From Sinonovacula constricta (lineage: Eukaryota > Mollusca > Bivalvia > Cardiida > Solecurtidae), in contig CM017562.1 in NCBI GenBank assembly GCA_007844125.1, positions 61,214,529-61,278,528 on the forward strand: DNA of 64,000 nucleotides, read 5' to 3'. This document shows positions 23,060 to 34,400 of this stretch, piece by piece; the first letter of the stretch is position 1, and each line of letters starts with the position of its first letter. The notes under the pieces were generated by a model. The model saw nothing but the letters and a program-made list of their open reading frames with translations, was not told the DNA's origin and ran no database searches. The position numbers and the translations under genes are program-made.

Positions 23060-23235
23060 GTCCGATATATGGAAACGTTTTAGACTACATGTACGACCGT
23101 GGGGTACTGTACTCATTCGGCTCTCCTAACCCAGGCTTCGAGTTACCGGAAGACCAGATTGAGAAAGCGTGTCAAGAAATCATAGCTGCCTTAGGGATAT
23201 TCGCAGTATTGTCATTGCCACCATCCAAGAAGTGA
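23060..23235 (+). pseudogene. Copy C, exon-11 remnant (catalytic Glu deleted)
   Basis: The acceptor AACCAG, the reading GPIYGNVLDYMYDRGVLYS and the ending SLPPSKK then TGA stay in frame. Six codons are missing relative to gene A (YSFAFEMQPASSNPGF becomes YSFGSPNPGF), and these include the general-base Glu (E270 of bovine CPA). AATAAA signals follow at about 23,515. Confidence 0.88.
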
Positions 23236-26200
23236 TGCTTAACATAATACATGTAAAATATAAAAGAAATGCGTAGGAATATAAACAATGAGCTTAGCTT
23301 TTCCGGCCTTTGGAAAAGAAAGGGGATTTTATTAAGAATATAAGATATTGTATCGATATTGCAATATTGTAACACTTCCAAAACAAATCCTAAAGCACCA
23401 TGGTAAGAATATATTTATAACCTTAACAAATTATATTTAATACAATATTAAATTTATACCGGTAAACTTTTTGTATCAGAATATTTTCACAAGAAACACA
23501 GTCTGATGTATGACAATAATAAATAAAGTTATTTAATGTATACATGTTATACATTTATATTTCGGTTTTTATTCAAGTTGTTTTTCTAGAGCTGTACAAT
23601 GTTTGGGATAGAATTTTATTCGCACATTAGGAAAACTACCGCTTCAGTTGCATATATTTATGGCTATACTTAGATCTGGTTTTCTTTCACCCGTAGTTAT
23701 GTTTGTTCATGTATATACAGTTGCCTTCAGGAGGTTGAATCATATTATATAGAACATTGTAATAGAAATGTAAATCATATTAGTCAACGCTATATTTGAA
23801 GTTTTGTTCGCATGATAGCGACAATTTTTGTCAAAAGTTTGGAGATTGTTTAGAGGAGTTTAAAAGGGTCAGGAGTAGGTTGTTAAATAGTTAAATCTTC
23901 ATAGATATCTTTTCTATGCCTCTAATAATAACTTTCATAATCTAGAACACTTATCCATTGTTTCTAGTATGTCAGGATGTTCAATTAGCACTGAATACAT
24001 CATAATGGCAACCTTATTTTATTTAACGATTAAGCATACCTGCATATGCAGAGCACGCACACCTTAACAAGCTAATATCCATATTTACACAAGCATACAT
24101 ATGTGTAATAATGGGCAGACACATATAGAACAATATTAATTAAATCGTTTTCTTGCAATACGAAATCTCATCTTTCTGATATAAAAAACTTTCATTATAG
24201 CTCGTTGTTATATGAATTTCATATTTCTTAGCAAAGGTAGATTAACTAAATTTGTATTGAATATATAGACATTGGTAATGTATTGTGTTGATAAACCCAT
24301 ATTTTTCTCTAAAATCATTTTCTGACTTGCCAAAAATACTACTATTAAGATGATAAGACCTTTTCGTACTTAAAAGTAAAAGGTAACCACATAATCTTCT
24401 TGAGCAGAACCCCACCCCTACCCCCCACAATTATGAAAGAAACAAAAAGAAACAAGAACAAAAGAAATCTAAGAAACTTATACTTTCGCTTATATTTGGA
24501 ATACAAATTATAACAGTGGTCCCCCGTTTCCGATCAATATTCTCCTTGCATTTTATATTGTGGAAGTCTTATACTGCTTTTAAAGCAATACTTCCGACCT
24601 GCACATTCGTCATATATGCTCACCTTATTTTAAATCAAAATGAATAACACGACTTATCTGGAGGTCAAAATAATTACGAAGAAATAAGGGCTTTGTCTTT
24701 AAATTTATTTTAACAAGTCATTAAGACACTGTGAAAATGACTGAAAAGTAATGCATCGAGTTTAAGCAAAATCATTCAAAAGAACTAAATAAAAATGATT
24801 ACCCTAAAATTAAAGTTCAGAATCTAAAATATCAGTTAGATATTATTTAGCACTGTGATGTTTCTATATGACAAAATATTCTGTAGTAACTATTAAACAA
24901 ATGACTTGAATTTTGTTACCTTAAACAGAACTGACTAAAACAACCCGTTCTAACATATACAAAGTGGCAGATTGTTTATGTATATTAAAACATGGGATAG
25001 GTTTTAAAATAACACTAGAAGAAAAATGCTCTCCACCAAATATAGTTCTAGCTCCAAGATTCGGCACAAATCTATCAACTTATTTCGATGACTTGTTACG
25101 ATGCGGATACATCTCTAATCAAACATACTTTACAGAACACATACACAGTCCAGCTTCACATTATTACATTTACACAGTGACCATATAACCAGTTATAAAC
25201 CCAGTCAAGCATATCCTAACTGACCACTGTGTCAGGTAGACCAGTATGTCCAGCAGTTGTACATGAGCAGCAAAGCAGTACAGTCCGTGTAATTAAATCT
25301 CTCACCCTAGCCTCTTGGGTAAGTATTTGTAATTACTTTCTACTTTTGTAAGGGAAGTAAAGCTTTTGGTTTAACTTTATCGTTAACTTAATTATTTATT
25401 ACTTAATTACACAGACTATTTAACCAAGATTTCTTAAATGGAAAATTGCATTAAATTGTACACTGTTTGTGGTGGACTTACAATATATAACATTAACATA
25501 TTAGTCTGCATATTTGCTTTAACAAGCAAACAAAAATAATTGTATTTGTAATTGCACAATTGCATTTTTACTGATGTTTATAATGCAGTTACATTAATGC
25601 GTAACTATTTGTATGCTTGAGATATGTGTATGTACTGGAATATGTTGGTTCAGTCTATTTACGGATAACGTATTTATGAATAATAGTATAGAATGTCAAT
25701 CTTTATACGATTCATGCAATTTAATGGAATTCTGAGCGTTAAGCAAAATATTGCTGATTTTTATACTTATCATAGCAGTATACCGAATTTACATATCTTG
25801 CACATTTATTTGTTCATTCTGTTTTGTATAGGTTCCCCTTTACTGAATAAAGTGGAAAGTTAGAGCCATGGTTTCTGTTTGCGTTGGGACCCCCGTAAGC
25901 CACCTGCTATGACTTAACCTATAAAAACACCAATTTAAAGCAAAATCGAAATGATATGCAGTAATCGTCATATCAGGCAATTTAAGTATTAAATAAATGA
26001 AAATAAACTTGTCGTACGTTAAACTGATATTGCTCTGCAGTAATTTACAATACTTGATCTCACTGCTTTGTACCTTGTACTCTTTTCATAAAATTTAGTG
26101 ATGCCTATAATTAATTGGTATTTCCATGTGCATTAACTAAGGGATATAGATTGAAGATTTGCTTTTATATAGCTTTTAGAGTGCATTTATGTTAATTTGG

Positions 26201-26814
26201 CCCTCTTTTACCCAAAGACAGGTTAAAGAGGCATACATGTTGACGTCAGGCTATGTTGACTTTATTCTAAGTATAGTAAAGTATTTCTTTGCTCAAATGA
26301 TTAATCTGATTTATATTTCCGATAGGATACATAATTAATCAAATGCTTGACATTTATAAAACAATTTTAGACGTCGAGATCACCTTTTCCAAAGAGGTAT
26401 ATATCTATAACAAGAAACTATTTCAGCTTAATATTTACTTAAATGTTACTTAAGTATCCCATTGCACTAGGTTTGCACGAGCTTACACTAAAGTTGAAAT
26501 GTCAAAGCAAGAAACCAATTATCCCTACACAGGCTTTAGATTTAGAAGGCGTTTTCTTATTTTTCACAGTCATAATTTTGTTGCTTTAAGGTATGTGGGG
26601 AAGGCATGAACCATAGTGCATTTAAAAGTTCTATATAAGATTTAGAAAAACAATGGTATCAAGAACTCGCCTTACCCCTTTACAAAACTTTATATATGTA
26701 ATGACTCGTATTAGCGGGGCTTTCCTTTTGCCACTTTTACTTTAACTTGTATCTGTGTTGGTCTCATAATTTCCTAGGTGTGGTAATTCTGAAAGAACCT
26801 TTGCACATGTTCCT
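23236..26814. other. No gene recognised between pseudogene C and the 26.8-kb R1 copy
   Basis: Unlike A and B, no EGF-gene homologue follows copy C on the minus strand. A 74-aa frame at 24,964-25,188 has ordinary composition but no recognisable family or splice context. Confidence 0.4.
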
Positions 26815-27020
26815 ATTTAACACATAAAGACAATCCAACAATTACCACCTTGGATTGGTCAGGCGGAAAGAGGACCGACAAGGGTCCTTCAATCGGTTTG
26901 AAATGCGCTCCAACCTCGCACTTGCTGCTTGTTTTTCTCAAAGACGAAAACAGTATAAATAAAAATATTGCCACCAAAGTGAGACAAGATACAGACATCA
27001 CCTGTATCGGAGGTTAATGA
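26815..27020 (+). repeat. R1 dispersed repeat, + orientation
   Basis: CACCTTGGATTGGTCAGGCG, GCGCTCCAACCTCGCACTTG, AAAGTGAGACAAGATACAGA and CACCTGTATCGGAGGTTAAT match the 18,050 copy in order. Confidence 0.75.
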
Positions 27021-27078
27021 GTATTAAAGCAATACTATTTACTAACAATATAACTATAACAATAATCGTAGTGACCTT

Positions 27079-27649
27079 TCAAATTAATGTACATATTATA
27101 CAATCCTCTACAACAGTTCGTATTGAATGAAAATACACGTACGCATACAGAGAGAACCTGAAGCAATCTAAAGATGTACAAAGAAGGAGCGCGGATGTGA
27201 GACATCCATGGGCGCAGTAGAGAGCTTGTGCTGTAAACATGAAGATAGCTATCCTGCGGAAAATGTATACTGTCGATTCATTACATAAATATTTTAGAGT
27301 AACGAACCGTAACTCTGAAACTAGCTTATCCGCTACTTTGCTTTCTTCCTTGTTGTCTGCTACAGCTGTAATTACAAGCTGCATTAGCTAACATTGGTAC
27401 ACTCGTTTTTTGTGAATGCCTATTAATGCTTGCTACTTTTAACAATTGCAAGATACACTTTGTTGTTACAATGTACACTTTTACACAAAGGGAACACTCG
27501 GTCCTTTTCTCTGAAAAGGGTCTCAGGGTAAAACGGGAACATTGTGTTATTGACTGCAACACCATCGTCCCCATAAAAGGCATTGCATGAGAGGCACCGC
27601 TCTTAAAAGCGGCGCCAATAAGTGATAACACAAAATCTGCCCGTGGCAT
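27079..27649 (-). other. Overlapping minus-strand open frames, unrecognised
   Basis: Two frames of 107 and 101 codons overlap here. Base composition is less AT-rich than the surroundings. I recognise no domain, and there is no convincing splice structure linking them. Could be a decayed transposon or chance frames. Confidence 0.15.
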
Positions 27650-28321
27650 ATTAATGGTAGACTTTAACTCTCACTTTCAAAGTTTGTGTATCTTGACGGT
27701 TGCTAATTAACATAAATAACTTGTTATTCAACATCAACGGAGAACTCACTAATTAATCACATTTAATCCAAGGAATGCTCAGATCTAGTAAAAAGCTGCA
27801 TTTTAGTTGACAATGGTTGTTTAAACAGTTCTTATCACAAGTTGGTATTTAATTTCATTAATATTCGACCTACACAATACTGAAATGTTAATCCTTCATT
27901 TTGACCAATAAAATGCCTTGGATGTAAACAGTGATTCAAATTTTCTATATTGTTAATAAAATGTTACTATATTAGACAAATGTTAGCTATATTAGACAAA
28001 AGTGAGGATCCGTCGTTCTTTAAGCCAGCGGTACTGTTAATTATAACAGGTATCTAACCTATCGTGATGACACTGCTGGCTACAGTATTCTTGATTAAAT
28101 AACTGCACATCTGAACGCAACACCGTGCATTATTCGCGATAGATCACACAAATAACAAACTCTATTGTCATAATATATGTGGCGGAAAAGAGATATCATT
28201 GTTGTCTATTTTTTAAAGTACTGCCCTATGTCTTAATTACTTACCTATATTGTGAAATTAAGCAAGGGTGACATATGGTGTTTACCAATAATTACGACGA
28301 TTTCTTACCAATGACGTAGCC

Positions 28322-28411
28322 TTTTAATACATATATATATATGGTTAAATATTAAATGAACAGTTGTTATCGTTACAGTCCTTGCTAGTCCTGCAAGGGG
28401 AAGCATTTATT
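28322..28411 (+). promoter_or_regulatory. Putative core promoter of carboxypeptidase gene A
   Basis: A TATA-rich stretch (CATATATATATATGG) lies about 75-90 bases upstream of the start codon. Gene B has TATATAAATA at the comparable distance (49,168). The transcription start cannot be fixed from sequence. Confidence 0.35.
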
Positions 28412-28494
28412 ATGGCTAGACTTCGACCAGTGTGCTTTCTGCAAGTGTTGCTGGCGAGCGCTGTTATGATCTGTGCGAAGAAAGATTATTCAGG
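28412..28494 (+). CDS. Gene A exon 1: signal peptide
   Basis: ATG GCT AGA ... to TCA GG|GTAAGT, phase 2. The residues MARLRPVCFLQVLLASAVM form a short basic n-region and hydrophobic core, and cleavage near ICA-KKDY is plausible. The start matches that of gene B (MAELRFVCLLQVLLASALM). Confidence 0.9.
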
Positions 28495-31400
28495 GTAAGT
28501 CGCTTTATATCGATGTGACACTCATGTCTTAAAATATATTACTACTTGCATTTCAGAATGGTAAAATTTTTAAATGCCAAAATGACTGTTAATGAAAGCA
28601 TTTTATTTATTTTTTAATTTTTGATACGCATTTTAGACTTGATGTTTTCTTCCAGTGTATTGCATTGCAACCTCTTAAACACAACAACATGGTAATATAA
28701 TATTATGTAGCATATTTAAATTAACAACTACATAATATTGCTTATTATCAACAAGTGTCTTAAGTTTCTAATGATCATGTTTCTATTGATGCTACGACTC
28801 TGTGCTTTATTTACATCACACGGTACAATTTCAGTTATGAAAGCGTTTTGCAATAATAAAAATGAGTAAATCTGATACGATTAAGTAGCTAATGTTAAAG
28901 CCATAATAACGTTTGAATGCACGTTGTTTTGCCATCCGAAAAACAGGTGTAAATTGTATTAAGTTTGGAAAAAAACTAAAAAATACTATTTGTCGATAAG
29001 TTATGAAATTGTAAATTTGTCAATTGTCAATTGTAAAGCAAAAAGAATTATAAAAACAATACTACAAAATGCTTCGTTCAGGTACTGGTACACCGAGAGA
29101 CCTTTGTATTGCATTCCAATGCTCTACTGACTGTACGACATAAGCTTTCTTGCATGTTACACGATTGCGACAGACATAATACTTACCTACAACTGTTATG
29201 AATTCGGTTAGTTTCAATTGGCTCTTTTATGTTTGTTTGGATTAAAGACAGACACAAGGACGGCTCAATAACTATAATTTTGTTACTATTTTGTAATGTT
29301 ACTGGTTTTTGGTGTAACATAATGTGGGGATCTAAACACACTCCAAAGTCTCATTTGAAGATTTCAAAGTTTATTTAATATTTAGGCTCATGATGAATAG
29401 TGGCAGTACATATACATGTTAACAGGCCGATGGTCGAGCGTCTTCCTTCGATCGGCCGTGCTCATCTCTCGCCGGTTGCCTGTATTGTTCTCTTGCATGT
29501 ACTGTTCTGACCACGCGCATGTATGCATGCACTAGTTGTCATACCTATTTAGCATATGACCAATATATGTGGTCCATGTATATCTGTGCCCTTTAGGCTA
29601 AAATTTGTATGGCATGAAGGCTAGGTAGGTAATAATGTTACACTGGGCGGCGTCGCTTGCGACATCATCTACAATACTGAGAAAGCTGGATGTCGGAAGC
29701 ACACAGGACTTACCCTGCATAACCTTGACTACTCGCGGTAAGTTATTCATGCCTGGAAGAAGTATCGCGTATACAAAGCAAATACATTTGTCTAGGGGAG
29801 AGCCGGTGTGTCAATTGTGTCTAGGAATGCTTCAAATGTTAACATAAATATTGTTATCTGTTTAAACTGGAATTTCATTATTTTGAAAGCAAATAAACAT
29901 AAAAGGCAGATTTATGAATGAACAATGCCGAGTATGATTATAACTCCTTGACTAGGGAAAGGGAAGAAATAGGGAGCGAACTACTATAACAATGAGTGTC
30001 CCACAGACTACTAGGCTGATATATTTACAATATCCAGCGCGGGACCTCACTGCCTTCTGTAGCTCTGAACCAGGTTATATAATGACAGAGGTCACTCGAA
30101 TCAGCTGGCCCGCGTTACGACAAAGTGCCTTTCGGAAGATTTTGAGCATGCGCGGCGACAAATAGGTAGTAGTTCATTTCCAACTCCGTTTATTTTTTTA
30201 TCCGATAGCATGTATAAGCATTTATTTTAGACCTAAACCTAGGTTAAGGTTCTGGACCTGTAATGGTGACCTTCCACAATCCTTATAATGATACTGTTTC
30301 TTGAATCTATACTATAAAACACATCGTATGGTGAATTTTTAAGGAAGTTTACCGTTTGTACTCAAGTTATGTGCATTTTTATAAAGTGACCCTTGATTTT
30401 CAAAAACACCGTAAATTGTGCTTGGACAAAAAGTGAAAAAGTACTATTTTTTTCAAATTCTACTGTTCTATATTCAAATTTTAACCAATGTTCCTGTTAC
30501 ACAATCATGTCATGATAAATCAGAACAATAAGATTACACTTTGGACAAATACTTTAAAAAAACCCAGAGATTTGCATACATGTACCCCCAAGCAAAAATC
30601 CGAGTTTTTGGGTGTGTTTAAAAATTGACTCTATCTATAAAAGCGAATATCTCAAGTTTGAAGCTAGTTAGACACATACAACTAGTTTTAACATTTTCTG
30701 CAATATGAACTGCCCATTATATGAGAATTTAAAGGCATTTTACCGTTCCTAATAAAATTTATAAGAATTTGTAAATGTTACTATAATGAAACTGCAAGAG
30801 AATTTGTAGCGAAAAATAACGTCAAAATGGTCAATTACAGATTATACTTCTTTATACAAAAATCACCTACAGTTGGTATTGGAGATGGAAATATGTATGT
30901 AAAACTCTGCATTATCACATGAAAACCTTCTCATTACTAATTTTGGCTGGCTTGAGGGAAATATTTAAAATTAACCACTTTACACGTTTTTCGTAAAAAA
31001 ATTCTGTCAGTTTACTAATAACTGAGTCAAGCACTCTTTGGGTGTTAGTGACACGTGGTTGTCCCTCACAGTTTTGACCCCTTTACATGGCTTTGTTGTC
31101 GGTAAACCACTATTTTTAGTTTTTTACAATGTCGCCCTCGACGATCACGATGTTGAGCTCCCGCTTCCGCCATTTTGGAGAAATGGGTAACCCAATGACG
31201 TCATGGAAAATCCCTATCACGTGGTGAAAAATTACTAAAAATAGCAAATACAAAACTTGACGACAAATGCTATTCAAATGAAACCGGATCATACCGAGTG
31301 CCGATGTTTACCGAAGTTAGTTACAGGTCCAGAACCTTAAGATACAAAAGTCATACGAAAAGTATGGAATGTTTACTAAAATGTTTTCTATGATCGGATT

Positions 31401-34400
31401 TCAGTGACTCTGATGTAACTGTTGTCAAAATCTTTAATTTAGAAGAGGTTTTATTTGCAGCTAAAGTCTTTCCTTTCCAATTTCCAATGCGTTGTACATT
31501 TGATATACTACTGAATAATTTTTACCATTGTTTGCACATCTCTCAAACGTACACCCCCCAAACGGCGCTTCTGAGTGCTTTGATTTTATTTTGTACCGAT
31601 TAAATTATACTAACTGAGCTAATACGGCTTTGGTAAAATTTAATTTATTAATTCTGAATTTAAGCATTCGCATTGCAGTAAAAGTACTTACTATTATAGT
31701 GCATATACAGTTCAGCAAGGTGAAAGATTATTAAACTATGCATTAGTCACTCAATGTTAAGATGGAAAGGTAACATCTATAATATGACTTTATATGTAAA
31801 TTAAAGCTGAAAAAAAGACATTTAATTATATTGATTTTTGATTATTGATAACCATGATAAATAATCTGCCTTTTGTTGACGTTCGTTTTAAGGAGGACGA
31901 CGATATCATAACTGGTGACTTATACTGACCCGATCTTGTACATTATGTAATGAATAGTTTCGTCCAAGGGCAAACACTATTTTGCTCATAACCTAAGGCT
32001 CAACCCCGAGACTTGATATACGTATATTAACTTTTTTACGTTCAAGACAGCAATCTTGTAATTACAAAAATAGAATGTCAATCTTTAATTTTAGATTTAG
32101 AAACTTCAATTGTATTTAATGTTTCGAATGACTATTGATTTCTTTTATTGTGGCAGGTACCAAATAATCACCGTAACAGCTGAGACCGCACCACAGCTCC
32201 AACTGTTACAGGATTTGGAAGCGGAGGGATATGTAAGTAATTTGTTCTCTTGCATGAAAGTAGCAAATGCTTAGACAAATGTCTATGCATTAACTATAGT
32301 GCTGCAAGGGAAATAGTACAGAGATTGTACCGACCTATACAACTAATGCTTTATTCACAGGTTTACTCTTATTTACGTGACTGTCTTTGTTATCAGTAAT
32401 ATTGTAATTAAAAACAACAGTATTTATGATAAAATCACAAGGGTCGCTTTAATAATACATTCCATCAACATTTTTCAGCAGTTTTATTTTCTCTCAATCA
32501 CTGTCTTGCTGAGGTATTATAATATCCCAGGTTTTCCGAAGACACACCCTCCTTGAATTTTAAATGATCATCAGAGCTAAATGCAGATGTATATGTTAAA
32601 CATGTCTCTAATGACACGTTTGTACGCAGCATGTGGTCCATTGTGAAGAAATGCCTGAACTTCTTGATGAGCTTTTATGTGCGAAATGGACAATTTATTT
32701 ATTTCGAAAACGTGCAGTATACAAATAAAATAACATAGAATGTAGATTTAATGATATATAATCAGAAATGCTTTGATACATGTATTTCAAATTTACAAAG
32801 CATGGAAATGCATAATTCACATACATACATATTTTCCTCATAAAAACCATACAGTCGTCGACATAATTAAACAAACAAATCTTCTATATGGTTAGTCTTT
32901 TTATTTTTATTTTTTCCGTAATCGTGACCAGCGTGTGCAAAGCATGATTTAATACGCTCGATCGTATATAGAGACAGCTTTGTGGGGAATCTTCAGATAA
33001 GGTGTTTAAAATGTATTAGTAATCGTATATATTATTAAATCATTTAAATAAAGTAAAAAAAAACACGGTTTATACTTAAGGTTCACAACAAACGTGTTTA
33101 CAATTATTTGTCCGACATATATAATGCATTAATTGGTTCCGAGATGAAAATGCGTCATTATTCTGCCAGCGTTGTCTTTGTATATATGTTTGAGCTCGTT
33201 GAATGCTTGGGTGATTTTTTGCGTACGTTTGCATTTTCACAAAACTATAAATGATGTGTATTTTATGTAATTCCTTTAATTAGAATTAAAGTAAATTAAC
33301 GAATATTACGTAAGCTTGCAGTTGCTGTAAATGTGTCGCTTGTACTTCGCGGCACTGTTTCTGTTACATATACATGTCCATAATTATTGCTTTTTCAACA
33401 ACTCTCAGGACTTCTGGACAGGTCCATTTCTCAGGAAAGCCGTCGGATATCTTGGTGTCCGGTCCGGATTATCCTGAGCTTCGAAACCGGCTACAGATAG
33501 CTGAATTGGAGGTGACATCATCGGCCGTCAGGACTGGGTAGTGTCTCAAACAATAACAAGATATCTACAGTTATTTTAAAACACAAATATTTAAATATAA
33601 TTCTAATATGTAGAACACTCTTTTTAACAATTACATTTATGCATGTACAATAACGTATTAATATAAATGATAATAACCACATATATTTATACTTAAACAA
33701 GCATTATAGAAATGTTTAAACATGCAAGTTTAATGTAAAGGTAACAAAAACACGACGATGAGACATGAGACAAAAGAAGAAGAAGAACATATACGTCTGA
33801 GAACGCGCATTCAACAACAATACCGACTAGGGTGCATAACGCCGTTAACAGATCTCTTATCTCGCTCTAAATGAAGATGCTTCTCCAAGACAACATGTAT
33901 AAATAAAAACAATGAAAACGAGACAGCTGACACTTTCAATCGACTAATTTAAATAATGTTCTACCGTAAACCGTTTCAAAAGACATTGTAAAAAGTCGTT
34001 TTAAGATCAACAGATGTGTAAACCAAATGATTTCCCCTACACATTACCTTGACCTTTGCATTAAGACTAAGAAGAACAATATAATTAACAGTTGATATTG
34101 CTTTCGCTTTTCCAAAAAGGAATTATGGCCCCTTGTCACATTTATGAAGATTTTGTGCCAGCATGCTTCAGCCTTTATTATTAAAAAACGTAAGGCTTTA
34201 GAAAAAAAAGTAAGCGAAAGTGGTTCATCTTTAATATGTGACTCCACTGGCGTCACTTTTCTTATCAGTACGGACTACCTTCCGATCAGTATATATAGTG
34301 TGTGTTATTGTACAGAAACCATTTAATATTTATAAAATAAATATCAAGGTAACATCTGTTGTTAATCGATGTATCGGATATAATTTAAAATGAAAGCAGA

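Larger units (their letters stand above)
9660..23235 (+). pseudogene. Carboxypeptidase pseudogene C (M14A)
   Basis: Remnants of exons 2, 3, 6, 7, 8, 9 and 11 occur in the correct order and strand, at 9,660-9,730, 10,322-10,425, 20,000-20,107, 20,427-20,500, 21,604-21,734, 22,015-22,140 and 23,060-23,235. Exons 1, 4, 5 and 10 were not found. The first zinc-ligand His (exon 6), the second zinc-ligand His (exon 9) and the general-base Glu (exon 11) are all lost, and several exons carry indels. Splice sites are still visible for exons 6-9 and 11. In a genuine M14A enzyme these residues are essential, so C cannot encode an active peptidase. It is the oldest-looking copy in the window. Confidence 0.85.
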
